Source of the DNA: Antitrichia curtipendula
Taxonomy: Eukaryota > Streptophyta > Bryopsida > Hypnales > Leucodontaceae
Assembly (NCBI GenBank): GCA_951230915.1
Contig: OX579637.1
Coordinates: forward strand, 15,066,001 to 15,130,000
DNA length: 64,000 nt
Direction of reading: 5' to 3'
The notes beneath the pieces are model-generated. The model ran no database searches, was not told the DNA's origin, and was given only the letters and a program-made list of their open reading frames with translations. The translations under genes were made by a program, and so were the position numbers. Of this stretch, positions 39,801 to 54,031 are shown piece after piece (positions within the stretch are counted from its first letter, which is position 1; each line of letters opens with the position of its first letter).

Positions 39801-42800
39801 GCAAATAGTTACCCTCAAGTACTTAAATGCCCACAAATACTAATTTGATATGTAATTGCAATCCATTCGCACGTCCATTCAAAAGAATATAGAATAAGTC
39901 CAATCTGTACATTAATGGTGTCAAACATCAAATGTCATAGAATTTCATTTTGAAAGAGACTTCACACAAATCGTACAAGTTGCAAATAGTTACCCTCAAG
40001 TACTTAAATGCCCACAAATACTAATTTGATATGTAATTGCAATCCATTCGCACGTCCATTCAAAAGAATATAGAATAAGTCCAACCTGTACATTAATGGT
40101 GTCAAACATCAAATGTCATAGAATTTCATTTTGAAAGAGACTTCACACAAATCGTACAAGTTGCAAATAGTTACCCTCAAGTACTTAAATGCCCACAAAT
40201 ACTAATTTGATATGTAATTGCAATCCATTCGCACGTCCATTCAAAAGAATATAGAATAAGTCCAATCTGTACATTAATGGTGTCAAACATCAAATGTCAT
40301 AGAATTTCATTTTGAAAGAGACTTCACACAAATCGTACAAGTTGCAAATAGTTACCCTCAAGTACTTAAATGCCCACAAATACTAATTTGATATGTAATT
40401 GCAATCCATTCGCACGTCCATTCAAAAGAATATAGAATAAGTCCAATCTGTACATTAATGGTGTCAAACATCAAATGTCATAGAATTTCATTTTGAAAGA
40501 GACTTCACACAAATCGTACAAGTTGCAAATAGTTACCCTCAAGTACTTAAATGCCCACAAATACTAATTTGATATGTAATTGCAATCCAATCGCACGTCC
40601 ATTCAAAAGAATATAGAATAAGTCCAACCTGTACATTAATGGTGTCAAACATCAAATGTCATAGAATTTCATTTTGAAAGAGACTTCACACAAATCGTAC
40701 AAGTTGCAAATAGTTACCCTCAAGTACTTAAATGCCCACAAATACTAATTTGATATGTAATTGCAATCCATTCGCACGTCCATTCAAAAGAATATAGAAT
40801 AAGTCCAATCTGTACATTAATGGTGTCAAACATCAAATGTCATAGAATTTCATTTTGAAGGAAACTTCACACAAATCGTACAAGGTGCAAATAGTTACCC
40901 TCAAGTACTTAAATGCCCACAAATACTAATTTGATATGTAATTGCAATCCATTCGCACGTCCATTCAAAAGAATATAGAATAAGTCCAATCTGTACATTA
41001 ATGGTGTCAAACATCAAATGTCATAGAATTTCATTTTGAAAGAGACTTCACACAAATCGTACAAGTTGCAAATAGTGACCCTCAAGTACTTAAATGCCCA
41101 CAAATACTAATTTGATATGTAATTGCAATCCAATCGCACGTCCATTCAAAAGAATATAGAATAAGTCCAACCTGTACATTAATGGTGTCAAACATCAAAT
41201 GTCATAGAATTTCATTTTGAAAGAGACTTCACACAAATCGTACAAGTTGCAAATAGTTACCCTCAAGTACTTAAATGCCCACAAATACTAATTTGATATG
41301 TAATTGCAATCCATTCGCACGTCCATTCAAAAGAATATAGAATAAGTCCAATCTGTACATTAATGGTGTCAAACATCAAATGTCATAGAATTTCATTTTG
41401 AAGGAAACTTCACACAAATCGTACAAGTTGCAAATAGTTACCCTCAAGTACTTAAATGCCCACAAATACTAATTTGATATGTAATTGCAATCCATTCGCA
41501 CGTCCATTCAAAAGAATATAGAATAAGTCCAATCTGTACATTAATGGTGTCAAACATCAAATGTCATAGAATTTCATTTTGAAAGAGACTTCACACAAAT
41601 CGTACAAGTTGCAAATAGTTACCCTCAAGTACTTAAATGCCCACAAATACTAATTTGATATGTAATTGCAATCCATTCGCACGTCCATTCAAAAGAATAT
41701 AGAATAAGTCCAATCTGTACATTAATGGTGTCAAACATCAAATGTCATAGAATTTCATTTTGAAGGAAACTTCACACAAATTGTACAAGTTGCAAATAGT
41801 TACCCTCAAGTATTTAAATGCCCACAAATACTAATTTGATATGTAATTGCAATCCAATCGCACGTCAATTCCAAAAAATAGGGAATAAGGTCCAATCTGT
41901 ACATTAATGGTGTCAAACATCAAATGTCATAGAATTTCATTTTGAAAGAGACTTCACACAAATCGTACAAGTTGCAAATAGTTACCCTCAAGTACTTAAA
42001 TGCCCACAAATACTAATTTGATATGTAATTGCAATCCAATCGCACATCCATTCAAAAGAATATAGAATAAGTCCAACCTGTACATTAATGGTGTCAAACA
42101 TCAAATGTCATAGAATTTCATTTTGAAAGAGACTTCACACAAATCGTACAAGTTGCAAATAGTTACCCTCAAGTACCTAAATGCCCACAAATACTAATTT
42201 GATATGTAATTGCAATCCAATCGCACGTCAATTCAAAAGAATATAGAATAAGTCCAATCTGTACATTAATGGTGTCAAACATCAAATGTCATAGAATTTC
42301 ATTTTGAAGGAAACTTCACACAAATCGTACAAGTTGCAAATAGTTACCCTCAAGTACTTAAATGCCCACAAATACTAATTTGATATGTAATTGCAATCCA
42401 ATCGCACGTCTATTCAAAAGAATATAGAATAAGTCCAATCTGTACATTAATGGTGTCAAACATCAAATGTCATAGAATTTCATTTTGAAGGAAACTTCAC
42501 ACAAATCGTACAAGTTGCAAATAGTTACCCTCAAGTACCTAAATGCCCACAAAGACTAATTTGATATGTAATTGCAATCCAATCGCACGTCCATTCAAAA
42601 GAATATAGAATAAGTCCAACCTGTACATTAATGGTGTCAAACATCAAATGTCATAGAATTTCATTTTGAAGGAAACTTCACACAAATCGTACAAGTTGCA
42701 AATAGTTACCCTCAAGTACTTAAATGCGCACAAATATTAATTTGATATATAATTGCAATCCAATCGCACGTGAATTCCAAAAAATAGGGAATAAGGTCCA

Positions 42801-45800
42801 ATCTGTACATTAATGGTGTCAAACATCAAATGTCATAGAATTTCATTTTGAAGGAAACTTCACACAAATCGTACAAGTTGCAAATAGTTACCCTCAAGTA
42901 CTTAAATGCCCACAAATACTAATTTGATATGTAATTGCAATCCAATCGCACGTCCATTCAAAAGAATATAGAATAAGTCCAACCTGTACATTAATGGTGT
43001 CAAACATCAAATGTCATAGAATTTCATTTTGAAAGAGACTTCACACAAATCGTACAAGTTGCAAATAGTTACCCTCAAGTACTTAAATGCCCACAAATAC
43101 TAATTTGATATGTAATTGCAATCCATTCGCACGTCCATTCAAAGGAATATAGAATAAGTCCAATCTGTACATTAATGGTGTCAAACATCAAATGTCATAG
43201 AATTTCATTTTGAAGGAAACTTCACACAAATCGTACAAGTTGCAAATAGTTACCCTCAAGTACTTAAATGCGCACAAATATTAATTTGATATATAATTGC
43301 AATCCAATCGCACGTGAATTCCAAAAAATAGGGAATAAGGTCCAATCTGTACATTAATGGTGTCAAACATCAAATGTCATAGAATTTCATTTTGAAGGAA
43401 ACTTCACACAAATCGTACAAGTTGCAAATACTTACCCTCAAGTACTTAAATGCCCACAAATACTAATTTGATATGTAATTGCAATCCAATCGCACGTCCA
43501 TTCAAAAGAATATAGAATAAGTCCAACCTGTACATTAATAGTGTCAAACATCAAATGTCATAGAATTTCATTTTGAAAGAGACTTCACACAAATCGTACA
43601 AGCTGCAAATAGTTACCCTCAAGTACTTAAATGCCCACAAATACTAATTTGATATGTAATTGCAATCCAATCGCACGTCAATTCAAAAGAATATAGAATA
43701 AGTCCAATCTGTACATTAATGGTGTCAAACATCAAATGTCATAGAATTTCATTTTGAAGGAAACTTCACACAAATCGTACAAGTTGCAAATAGTTACCCT
43801 CAAGTACTTAAATGCCCACAAATACTAATTTGATATGTAATTGCAATCCAATCGCACGTCCATTCAAAAGAATATAGAATAAGTCCAATCTGTACATTAA
43901 TGGTGTCAAACATCAAATGTCATAGAATTTCATTTTGAAGGAAACTTCACACAAATCGTACAAGTTGCAAATAGTTACCCTCAAGTACTTAAATGCCCAC
44001 AAATACTAATTTGATATGTAATTGCAATCCATTCGCACGTCCATTCAAAAGAATATAGAATAAGTCCAATCTGTACATTAATGGTGTCAAACATCAAATG
44101 TCATAGAATTTCATTTTGAAAGAGACTTCACACAAATCGTACAAGTTGCAAATAGTGACCCTCAAGTACTTAAATGCCCACAAATACTAATTTGATATGT
44201 AATTGCAATCCAATCGCACGTCCATTCAAAAGAATATAGAATAAGTCCAACCTGTACATTAATGGTGTCAAACATCAAATGTCATAGAATTTCATTTTGA
44301 AAGAGACTTCACACAAATCGTACAAGTTGCAAATAGTTACCCTCAAGTACTTAAATGCCCACAAATACTAATTTGATATGTAATTGCAATCCAATCGCAC
44401 GTCCATTCAAAAGAATATAGAATAAGTCCAATCTGTACATTAATGGTGTCAAACATCAAATGTCATAGAATTTCATTTTGAAGGAAACTTCACACAAATC
44501 GTACAAGTTGCAAATAGTTACCCTCAAGTACTTAAATGCCCACAAATACTAATTTGATATGTAATTGCAATCCATTCGCACGTCCATTCAAAAGAATATA
44601 GAATAAGTCCAATCTGTACATTAATGGTGTCAAACATCAAATGTCATAGAATTTCATTTTGAAAGAGACTTCACACAAATCGTACAAGTTGCAAATAGTT
44701 ACCCTCAAGTACTTAAATGCCCACAAATACTAATTTGATATGTAATTGCAATCCATTCGCACGTCCATTCAAAAGAATATAGAATAAGTCCAATCTGTAC
44801 ATTAATGGTGTCAAACATCAAATGTCATAGAATTTCATTTTGAAAGAGACTTCACACAAATCGTACAAGTTGCAAATAGTTACCCTCAAGTACTTAAATG
44901 CCCACAAATACTAATTTGATATGTAATTGCAATCCATTCGCACGTCCATTCAAAAGAATATAGAATAAGTCCAACCTGTACATTAATGGTGTCAAACATC
45001 AAATGTCATAGAATTTCATTTTGAAAGAGACTTCACACAAATCGTACAAGTTGCAAATAGTTACCCTCAAGTACTTAAATGCCCACAAATACTAATTTGA
45101 TATGTAATTGCAATCCATTCGCACGTCCATTCAAAAGAATATAGAATAAGTCCAATCTGTACATTAATGGTGTCAAACATCAAATGTCATAGAATTTCAT
45201 TTTGAAAGAGACTTCACACAAATCGTACAAGTTGCAAATAGTTACCCTCAAGTACTTAAATGCCCACAAATACTAATTTGATATGTAATTGCAATCCATT
45301 CGCACGTCCATTCAAAAGAATATAGAATAAGTCCAATCTGTACATTAATGGTGTCAAACATCAAATGTCATAGAATTTCATTTTGAAAGAGACTTCACAC
45401 AAATCGTACAAGTTGCAAATAGTTACCCTCAAGTACTTAAATGCCCACAAATACTAATTTGATATGTAATTGCAATCCAATCGCACGTCCATTCAAAAGA
45501 ATATAGAATAAGTCCAACCTGTACATTAATGGTGTCAAACATCAAATGTCATAGAATTTCATTTTGAAAGAGACTTCACACAAATCGTACAAGTTGCAAA
45601 TAGTTACCCTCAAGTACTTAAATGCCCACAAATACTAATTTGATATGTAATTGCAATCCATTCGCACGTCCATTCAAAAGAATATAGAATAAGTCCAATC
45701 TGTACATTAATGGTGTCAAACATCAAATGTCATAGAATTTCATTTTGAAGGAAACTTCACACAAATCGTACAAGGTGCAAATAGTTACCCTCAAGTACTT

Positions 45801-46760
45801 AAATGCCCACAAATACTAATTTGATATGTAATTGCAATCCATTCGCACGTCCATTCAAAAGAATATAGAATAAGTCCAATCTGTACATTAATGGTGTCAA
45901 ACATCAAATGTCATAGAATTTCATTTTGAAAGAGACTTCACACAAATCGTACAAGTTGCAAATAGTGACCCTCAAGTACTTAAATGCCCACAAATACTAA
46001 TTTGATATGTAATTGCAATCCAATCGCACGTCCATTCAAAAGAATATAGAATAAGTCCAACCTGTACATTAATGGTGTCAAACATCAAATGTCATAGAAT
46101 TTCATTTTGAAAGAGACTTCACACAAATCGTACAAGTTGCAAATAGTTACCCTCAAGTACTTAAATGCCCACAAATACTAATTTGATATGTAATTGCAAT
46201 CCATTCGCACGTCCATTCAAAAGAATATAGAATAAGTCCAATCTGTACATTAATGGTGTCAAACATCAAATGTCATAGAATTTCATTTTGAAGGAAACTT
46301 CACACAAATCGTACAAGTTGCAAATAGTTACCCTCAAGTACTTAAATGCCCACAAATACTAATTTGATATGTAATTGCAATCCATTCGCACGTCCATTCA
46401 AAAGAATATAGAATAAGTCCAATCTGTACATTAATGGTGTCAAACATCAAATGTCATAGAATTTCATTTTGAAAGAGACTTCACACAAATCGTACAAGTT
46501 GCAAATAGTTACCCTCAAGTACTTAAATGCCCACAAATACTAATTTGATATGTAATTGCAATCCATTCGCACGTCCATTCAAAAGAATATAGAATAAGTC
46601 CAATCTGTACATTAATGGTGTCAAACATCAAATGTCATAGAATTTCATTTTGAAGGAAACTTCACACAAATTGTACAAGTTGCAAATAGTTACCCTCAAG
46701 TATTTAAATGCCCACAAATACTAATTTGATATGTAATTGCAATCCAATCGCACGTCAATT
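36893..46760 (+). repeat. 27-monomer HOR, 4890-bp unit, two almost identical copies
   Basis: Copy one is about 36893-41782 and copy two about 41783-46672, with the match continuing to 46760. Rare variants sit exactly 4890 bp apart: CAAAGACTAAT (AAAGAC at 37661 and 42551), AAAGGAATAT (38251 and 43141) and CAAGGTGCAA (40881 and 45771). Single-base differences noticed are A37521/T42411, A37963/G42853, G37966/A42856 and C38849/T43739. Four in nearly 5 kb would mean about 99.9% identity, though my reading may have missed some. Inside the unit, 38.9-41.8 kb is especially uniform, with runs of adjacent CCATTCG monomers that hardly differ. 4890 is 27 x 181 plus three. Confidence 0.94.
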
Positions 46761-47510
46761 CAAAAGAATATAGAATAAGTCCAACCTGTACAATAATGGT
46801 GTCAAACATCAAATGTCATAGAATTTCATTTTGAAGGAAACTTCACACAAATCGTACAAGTTGCAAATAGTTACCCTCAAGTACCTAAATGCCCACAAAT
46901 ACTAATTTGATATGTAATTGCAATCCAATCGCACGTCCATTCAAAAGAATATAGAATAAGTCCAACCTGTACATTAATAGTGTCAAACATCAAATGTCAT
47001 AGAATTTCATTTTGAAAGAGACTTCACACAAATCGTACAAGCTGCAAATAGTTACCCTCAAGTACTTAAATGCCCACAAATACTAATTTGATATGTAATT
47101 GCAATCCAATCGCACGTCAATTCAAAAGAATATAGAATAAGTCCAACCTGTACATTAATGGTGTCAAACATCAAATGTCATAGAATTTCATTTTGAAAGA
47201 AACTTCACACAAATCGTACAAGTTGCAAATAGTTACCCTCAAGTACTTAAATGCCCACAAATACTAATTTGATATGTAATTGCAATCCAATCGCACGTCA
47301 ATTCAAAAGAATATAGAATAAGTCCAATCTGTACATTAATGGTGTCAAACATCAAATGTCATAGAATTTCATTTTGAAGGAAACTTCACACAAATCGTAC
47401 AAGTTGCAAATAGTTACCCTCAAGTACTTAAATGCCCACAAATACTAATTTGATATGTAATTGCAATCCAATCACACGTCAATTCAAAAGAATATAGAAT
47501 AAGTCCAATC

Positions 47511-49650
47511 TGTACATTAATGGTGTCAAACATCAAATGTCATAGAATTTCATTTTGAAGGAAACTTCACACAAATCGTACAAGTTGCAAATAGTTACCC
47601 TCAAGTACTTAAATGCCCACAAATACTAATTTGATATGTAATTGCAATCCAATCGCACGTCAATTCCAAAAAATAGGGAATAAGGTCCAATCTGTACATT
47701 AATGGTGTCAAACATCAAATGTCATAGAATTTCATTTTGAAGGAAACTTCACACAAATTGTACAAGTTGCAAATAGTTACCCTCAAGTATTTAAATGCCC
47801 ACAAATACTAATTTGATATGTAATTGCAATCCAATCGCACGTCAATTCCAAAAAATAGGGAATAAGGTCCAATCTGTACATTAATGGTGTCAAACATCAA
47901 ATGTCATAGAATTTCATTTTGAAGGAAACTTCACACAAATCGTACAAGTTGCAAATAGTTACCCTCAAGTATTTAAATGCCCACAAATACTAATTTGATA
48001 TGTAATTGCAATCCAATCGCACATCCATTCAAAAGAATATAGAATAAGTCCAACCTGTACATTAATGGTGTCAAACATCAAATGTCATAGAATTTCATTT
48101 TGAAGGAAACTTCACACAAATCGTACAAGTTGCAAATAGTTACCCTCAAGTACCTAAATGCCCACAAATACTAATTTGATATGTAATTGCAATCCAATCG
48201 CACGTCCATTCAAAAGAATATAGAATAAGTCCAACCTGTACATTAATAGTGTCAAACATCAAATGTCATAGAATTTCATTTTGAAAGAGACTTCACACAA
48301 ATCGTACAAGCTGCAAATAGTTACCCTCAAGTACTTAAATGCCCACAAATACTAATTTGATATGTAATTGCAATCCAATCGCACGTCAATTCAAAAGAAT
48401 ATAGAATAAGTCCAATCTGTACATTAATGGTGTCAAACATCAAATGTCATAGAATTTCATTTTGAAGGAAACTTCACACAAATCGTACAAGTTGCAAATA
48501 GTTACCCTCAAGTACTTAAATGCCCACAAATACTAATTTGATATGTAATTGCAATCCAATCGCACGTCAATTCCAAAAAATAGGGAATAAGGTCCAATCT
48601 GTACATTAATGGTGTCAAACATCAAATGTCATAGAGTTTCATTTTGAAGGAAACTTCACACAAATCGTACAAGTTGCAAATAGTTACCCTCAAGTACTTA
48701 AATGCCCACAAATACTAATTTGATATGTAATTGCAATCCAATCGCACGTCAATTCCAAAAAATAGGGAATAAGGTCCAATCTGTACATTAATGGTGTCAA
48801 ACATCAAATGTCATAGAATTTCATTTTGAAGGAAACTTCACACAAATTGTACAAGTTGCAAATAGTTACCCTCAAGTATTTAAATGCCCACAAATACTAA
48901 TTTGATATGTAATTGCAATCCAATCGCACGTCAATTCCAAAAAATAGGGAATAAGGTCCAATCTGTACATTAATGGTGTCAAACATCAAATGTCATAGAA
49001 TTTCATTTTGAAGGAAACTTCACACAAATCGTACAAGTTGCAAATAGTTACCCTCAAGTATTTAAATGCCCACAAATACTAATTTGATATGTAATTGCAA
49101 TCCAATCGCACATCCATTCAAAAGAATATAGAATAAGTCCAATCTGTACATTAATGGTGTCAAACATCAAATGTCATAGAATTTCATTTTGAAGGAAACT
49201 TCACACAAATCGTACAAGTTGCAAATAGTTACCCTCAAGTACCTAAATGCCCACAAATACTAATTTGATATGTAATTGCAATCCAATCGCACGTCCATTC
49301 AAAAGAATATAGAATAAGTCCAACCTGTACATTAATAGTGTCAAACATCAAATGTCATAGAATTTCATTTTGAAAGAGACTTCACACAAATCGTACAAGC
49401 TGCAAATAGTTACCCTCAAGTACTTAAATGCCCACAAATACTAATTTGATATGTAATTGCAATCCAATCGCACGTCAATTCAAAAGAATATAGAATAAGT
49501 CCAATCTGTACATTAATGGTGTCAAACATCAAATGTCATAGAATTTCATTTTGAAGGAAACTTCACACAAATCGTACAAGTTGCAAATAGTGACCCTCAA
49601 GTACTTAAATGCCCACAAATACTAATTTGATATGTAATTGCAATCCAATC
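47511..49650 (+). repeat. 6-monomer HOR, 1089-bp unit, two copies
   Basis: The marker CAATTCC at 47661 and 48750, and ACATCCATTC at 48021 and 49110, are 1089 bp apart. Both copies contain the pair of monomers with ACAAATTGTACAAG and AGTATTTAAATG followed by a CACATCC monomer. The copies differ by an A/G change in CATAGAATTTC against CATAGAGTTTC near 48635 and by GTTACCC against GTGACCC near 49590. The stretch 46761-47510 just before it is ordinary satellite with a CTGCAAATAG monomer and no clear HOR. Confidence 0.85.
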
Positions 49651-49687
49651 GCACATCCATTCAAAAGAATATAGAATAAGTCCAACC

Positions 49688-52394
49688 TGTACATTAATGG
49701 TGTCAAACATCAAATGTCATAGAATTTCATTTTGAAGGAAACTTCACACAAATCGTACAAGTTGCAAATAGTTACCCTCAAGTACTTAAATGCCCACAAA
49801 TACTAATTTGATATGTAATTGCAATCCAATCGCACGTCCATTCAAAAGAATATATAATAAGTCCAACCTGTACATTAATAGTGTCAAACATCAAATGTCA
49901 TAGAATTTCATTTTGAAAGAGACTTCACACAAATCGTACAAGCTGCAAATAGTTACCCTCAAGTACTTAAATGCCCACAAATACTAATTTGATATGTAAT
50001 TGCAATCCAATCGCACGTCAATTCAAAAGAATATAGAATAAGTCCAATCTGTACATTAATGGTGTCAAACATCAAATGTCATAGAATTTCATTTTGAAGG
50101 AAACTTCACACAAATCGTACAAGTTGCAAATAGTTACCCTCAAGTACTTAAATGCCCACAAATACTAATTTGATATGTAATTGCAATCCAATCGCACGTC
50201 AATTCAAAAGAATATAGAATAAGTCCAATCTGTACATTAATGGTGTCAAACATCAAATGTCATAGAATTTCATTTTGAAGGAAACTTCACACAAATCGTA
50301 CAAGTTGCAAATAGTTACCCTCAAGTACCTAAATGCCCACAAAGACTAATTTGATATGTAATTGCAATCCAATCGCACGTCCATTCAAAAGAATATAGAA
50401 TAAGTCCAACCTGTACATTAATGGTGTCAAACATCAAATGTCATAGAATTTTATTTTGAAAGAGACTTCATACAAATCGTACAAGTTGCAAATAGTGACC
50501 CTCAAGTACTTAAATGCCCACAAATACTAATTTGATATGTAATTGCAATCCAATCGCACGTCCATTCAAAAGAATATAGAATAAGTCCAACCTGTACATT
50601 AATGGTGTCAAACATCAAATGTCATAGAATTTCATTTTGAAAGAGACTTCATACAAATCGTACAAGTTGCAAATAGTGACCCTCAAGTACTTAAATGCCC
50701 ACAAATACTAATTTGATATGTAATTGCAATCCAATCGCACGTCCATTCAAAAGAATATAGAATAAGTCCAATCTGTACATTAATGGTGTCAAACATCAAA
50801 TGTCATAGAATTTCATTTTGAAAGAGACTTCACACAAATCGTACAAGTTGCAAATAGTTACCCTCAAGTACTTAAATGCCCACAAATACTAATTTGATAT
50901 GTAATTGCAATCCATTCGCACGTCCATTCAAAAGAATATAGAATAAGTCCAACCTGTACATTAATGGTGTCAAACATCAAATGTCATAGAATTTCATTTT
51001 GAAAGAGACTTCACACAAATCGTACAAGTTGCAAATAGTTACCCTCAAGTACTTAAATGCCCACAAATACTAATTTGATATGTAATTGCAATCCATTCGC
51101 ACGTCCATTCAAAAGAATATAGAATAAGTCCAATCTGTACATTAATGGTGTCAAACATCAAATGTCATAGAATTTCATTTTGAAGGAAACTTCACACAAA
51201 TCGTACAAGTTGCAAATAGTTACCCTCAAGTACCTAAATGCCCACAAATACTAATTTGATATGTAATTGCAATCCAATCGCACGTCCATTCAAAAGAATA
51301 TATAATAAGTCCAACCTGTACATTAATAGTGTCAAACATCAAATGTCATAGAATTTCATTTTGAAAGAGACTTCACACAAATCGTACAAGCTGCAAATAG
51401 TTACCCTCAAGTACTTAAATGCCCACAAATACTAATTTGATATGTAATTGCAATCCAATCGCACGTCAATTCAAAAGAATATAGAATAAGTCCAATCTGT
51501 ACATTAATGGTGTCAAACATCAAATGTCATAGAATTTCATTTTGAAGGAAACTTCACACAAATCGTACAAGTTGCAAATAGTTACCCTCAAGTACTTAAA
51601 TGCCCACAAATACTAATTTGATATGTAATTGCAATCCAATCGCACGTCAATTCAAAAGAATATAGAATAAGTCCAATCTGTACATTAATGGTGTCAAACA
51701 TCAAATGTCATAGAATTTCATTTTGAAGGAAACTTCACACAAATCGTACAAGTTGCAAATAGTTACCCTCAAGTACCTAAATGCCCACAAAGACTAATTT
51801 GATATGTAATTGCAATCCAATCGCACGTCCATTCAAAAGAATATAGAATAAGTCCAACCTGTACATTAATGGTGTCAAACATCAAATGTCATAGAATTTT
51901 ATTTTGAAAGAGACTTCATACAAATCGTACAAGTTGCAAATAGTGACCCTCAAGTACTTAAATGCCCACAAATACTAATTTGATATGTAATTGCAATCCA
52001 ATCGCACGTCCATTCAAAAGAATATAGAATAAGTCCAACCTGTACATTAATGGTGTCAAACATCAAATGTCATAGAATTTCATTTTGAAAGAGACTTCAT
52101 ACAAATCGTACAAGTTGCAAATAGTGACCCTCAAGTACTTAAATGCCCACAAATACTAATTTGATATGTAATTGCAATCCAATCGCACGTCCATTCAAAA
52201 GAATATAGAATAAGTCCAATCTGTACATTAATGGTGTCAAACATCAAATGTCATAGAATTTCATTTTGAAAGAGACTTCACACAAATCGTACAAGTTGCA
52301 AATAGTTACCCTCAAGTACTTAAATGCCCACAAATACTAATTTGATATGTAATTGCAATCCATTCGCACGTCCATTCAAAAGAATATAGAATAA
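49688..52394 (+). repeat. 8-monomer HOR, 1448-bp unit, nearly two copies
   Basis: The rare TATATAATAAG variant at 49851 and 51299, and AAAGACTAAT at 50341 and 51789, are exactly 1448 bp apart (8 x 181). Each unit ends with two successive monomers carrying TTCATACAAATCG and AGTGACCC. After about 52394 the second copy continues like the first but shifted by one further monomer: the offset becomes 1629, so one monomer is added in the second copy. From there to 54031 the array is ordinary satellite, with one AGTGACCC monomer near 53030 and a GTACAATAATGG variant near 53491. Confidence 0.88.
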
Positions 52395-54031
52395 GTCCAA
52401 TCTGTACATTAATGGTGTCAAACATCAAATGTCATAGAATTTCATTTTGAAAGAGACTTCACACAAATCGTACAAGTTGCAAATAGTTACCCTCAAGTAC
52501 TTAAATGCCCACAAATACTAATTTGATATGTAATTGCAATCCATTCGCACGTCCATTCAAAAGAATATAGAATAAGTCCAACCTGTACATTAATGGTGTC
52601 AAACATCAAATGTCATAGAATTTCATTTTGAAAGAGACTTCACACAAATCGTACAAGTTGCAAATAGTTACCCTCAAGTACTTAAATGCCCACAAATACT
52701 AATTTGATATGTAATTGCAATCCATTCGCACGTCCATTCAAAAGAATATAGAATAAGTCCAATCTGTACATTAATGGTGTCAAACATCAAATGTCATAGA
52801 ATTTCATTTTGAAGGAAACTTCACACAAATCGTACAAGTTGCAAATAGTTACCCTCAAGTACTTAAATGCCCACAAATACTAATTTGATATGTAATTGCA
52901 ATCCATTCGCACGTCCATTCAAAAGAATATAGAATAAGTCCAATCTGTACATTAATGGTGTCAAACATCAAATGTCATAGAATTTCATTTTGAAAGAGAC
53001 TTCACACAAATCGTACAAGTTGCAAATAGTGACCCTCAAGTACTTAAATGCCCACAAATACTAATTTGATATGTAATTGCAATCCAATCGCACGTCCATT
53101 CAAAAGAATATAGAATAAGTCCAATCTGTACATTAATGGTGTCAAACATCAAATGTCATAGAATTTCATTTTGAAGGAAACTTCACACAAATTGTACAAG
53201 TTGCAAATAGTTACCCTCAAGTATTTAAATGCCCACAAATACTAATTTGATATGTAATTGCAATCCAATCGCACGTCAATTCCAAAAAATAGGGAATAAG
53301 GTCCAATCTGTACATTAATGGTGTCAAACATCAAATGTCATAGAATTTCATTTTGAAGGAAACTTCACACAAATCGTACAAGTTGCAAATAGTTACCCTC
53401 AAGTATTTAAATGCCCACAAATACTAATTTGATATGTAATTGCAATCCAATCGCACATCCATTCAAAAGAATATAGAATAAGTCCAACCTGTACAATAAT
53501 GGTGTCAAACATCAAATGTCATAGAATTTCATTTTGAAGGAAACTTCACACAAATCGTACAAGTTGCAAATAGTTACCCTCAAGTACCTAAATGCCCACA
53601 AATACTAATTTGATATGTAATTGAAATCCAATCGCACGTCCATTCAAAAGAATATAGAATAAGTCCAACCTGTACATTAATAGTGTCAAACATCAAATGT
53701 CATAGAATTTCATTTTGAAAGAGACTTCACACAAATCGTACAAGCTGCAAATAGTTACCCTCAAGTACTTAAATGCCCACAAATACTAATTTGATATGTA
53801 ATTGCAATCCAATCGCACGTCAATTCAAAAGAATATAGAATAAGTCCAATCTGTACATTAATGGTGTCAAACATCAAATGTCATAGAATTTCATTTTGAA
53901 GGAAACTTCACACAAATCGTACAAGTTGCAAATAGTTACCCTCAAGTACTTAAATGCCCACAAATACTAATTTGATATGTAATTGCAATCCAATCGCACG
54001 TCAATTCAAAAGAATATAGAATAAGTCCAAT

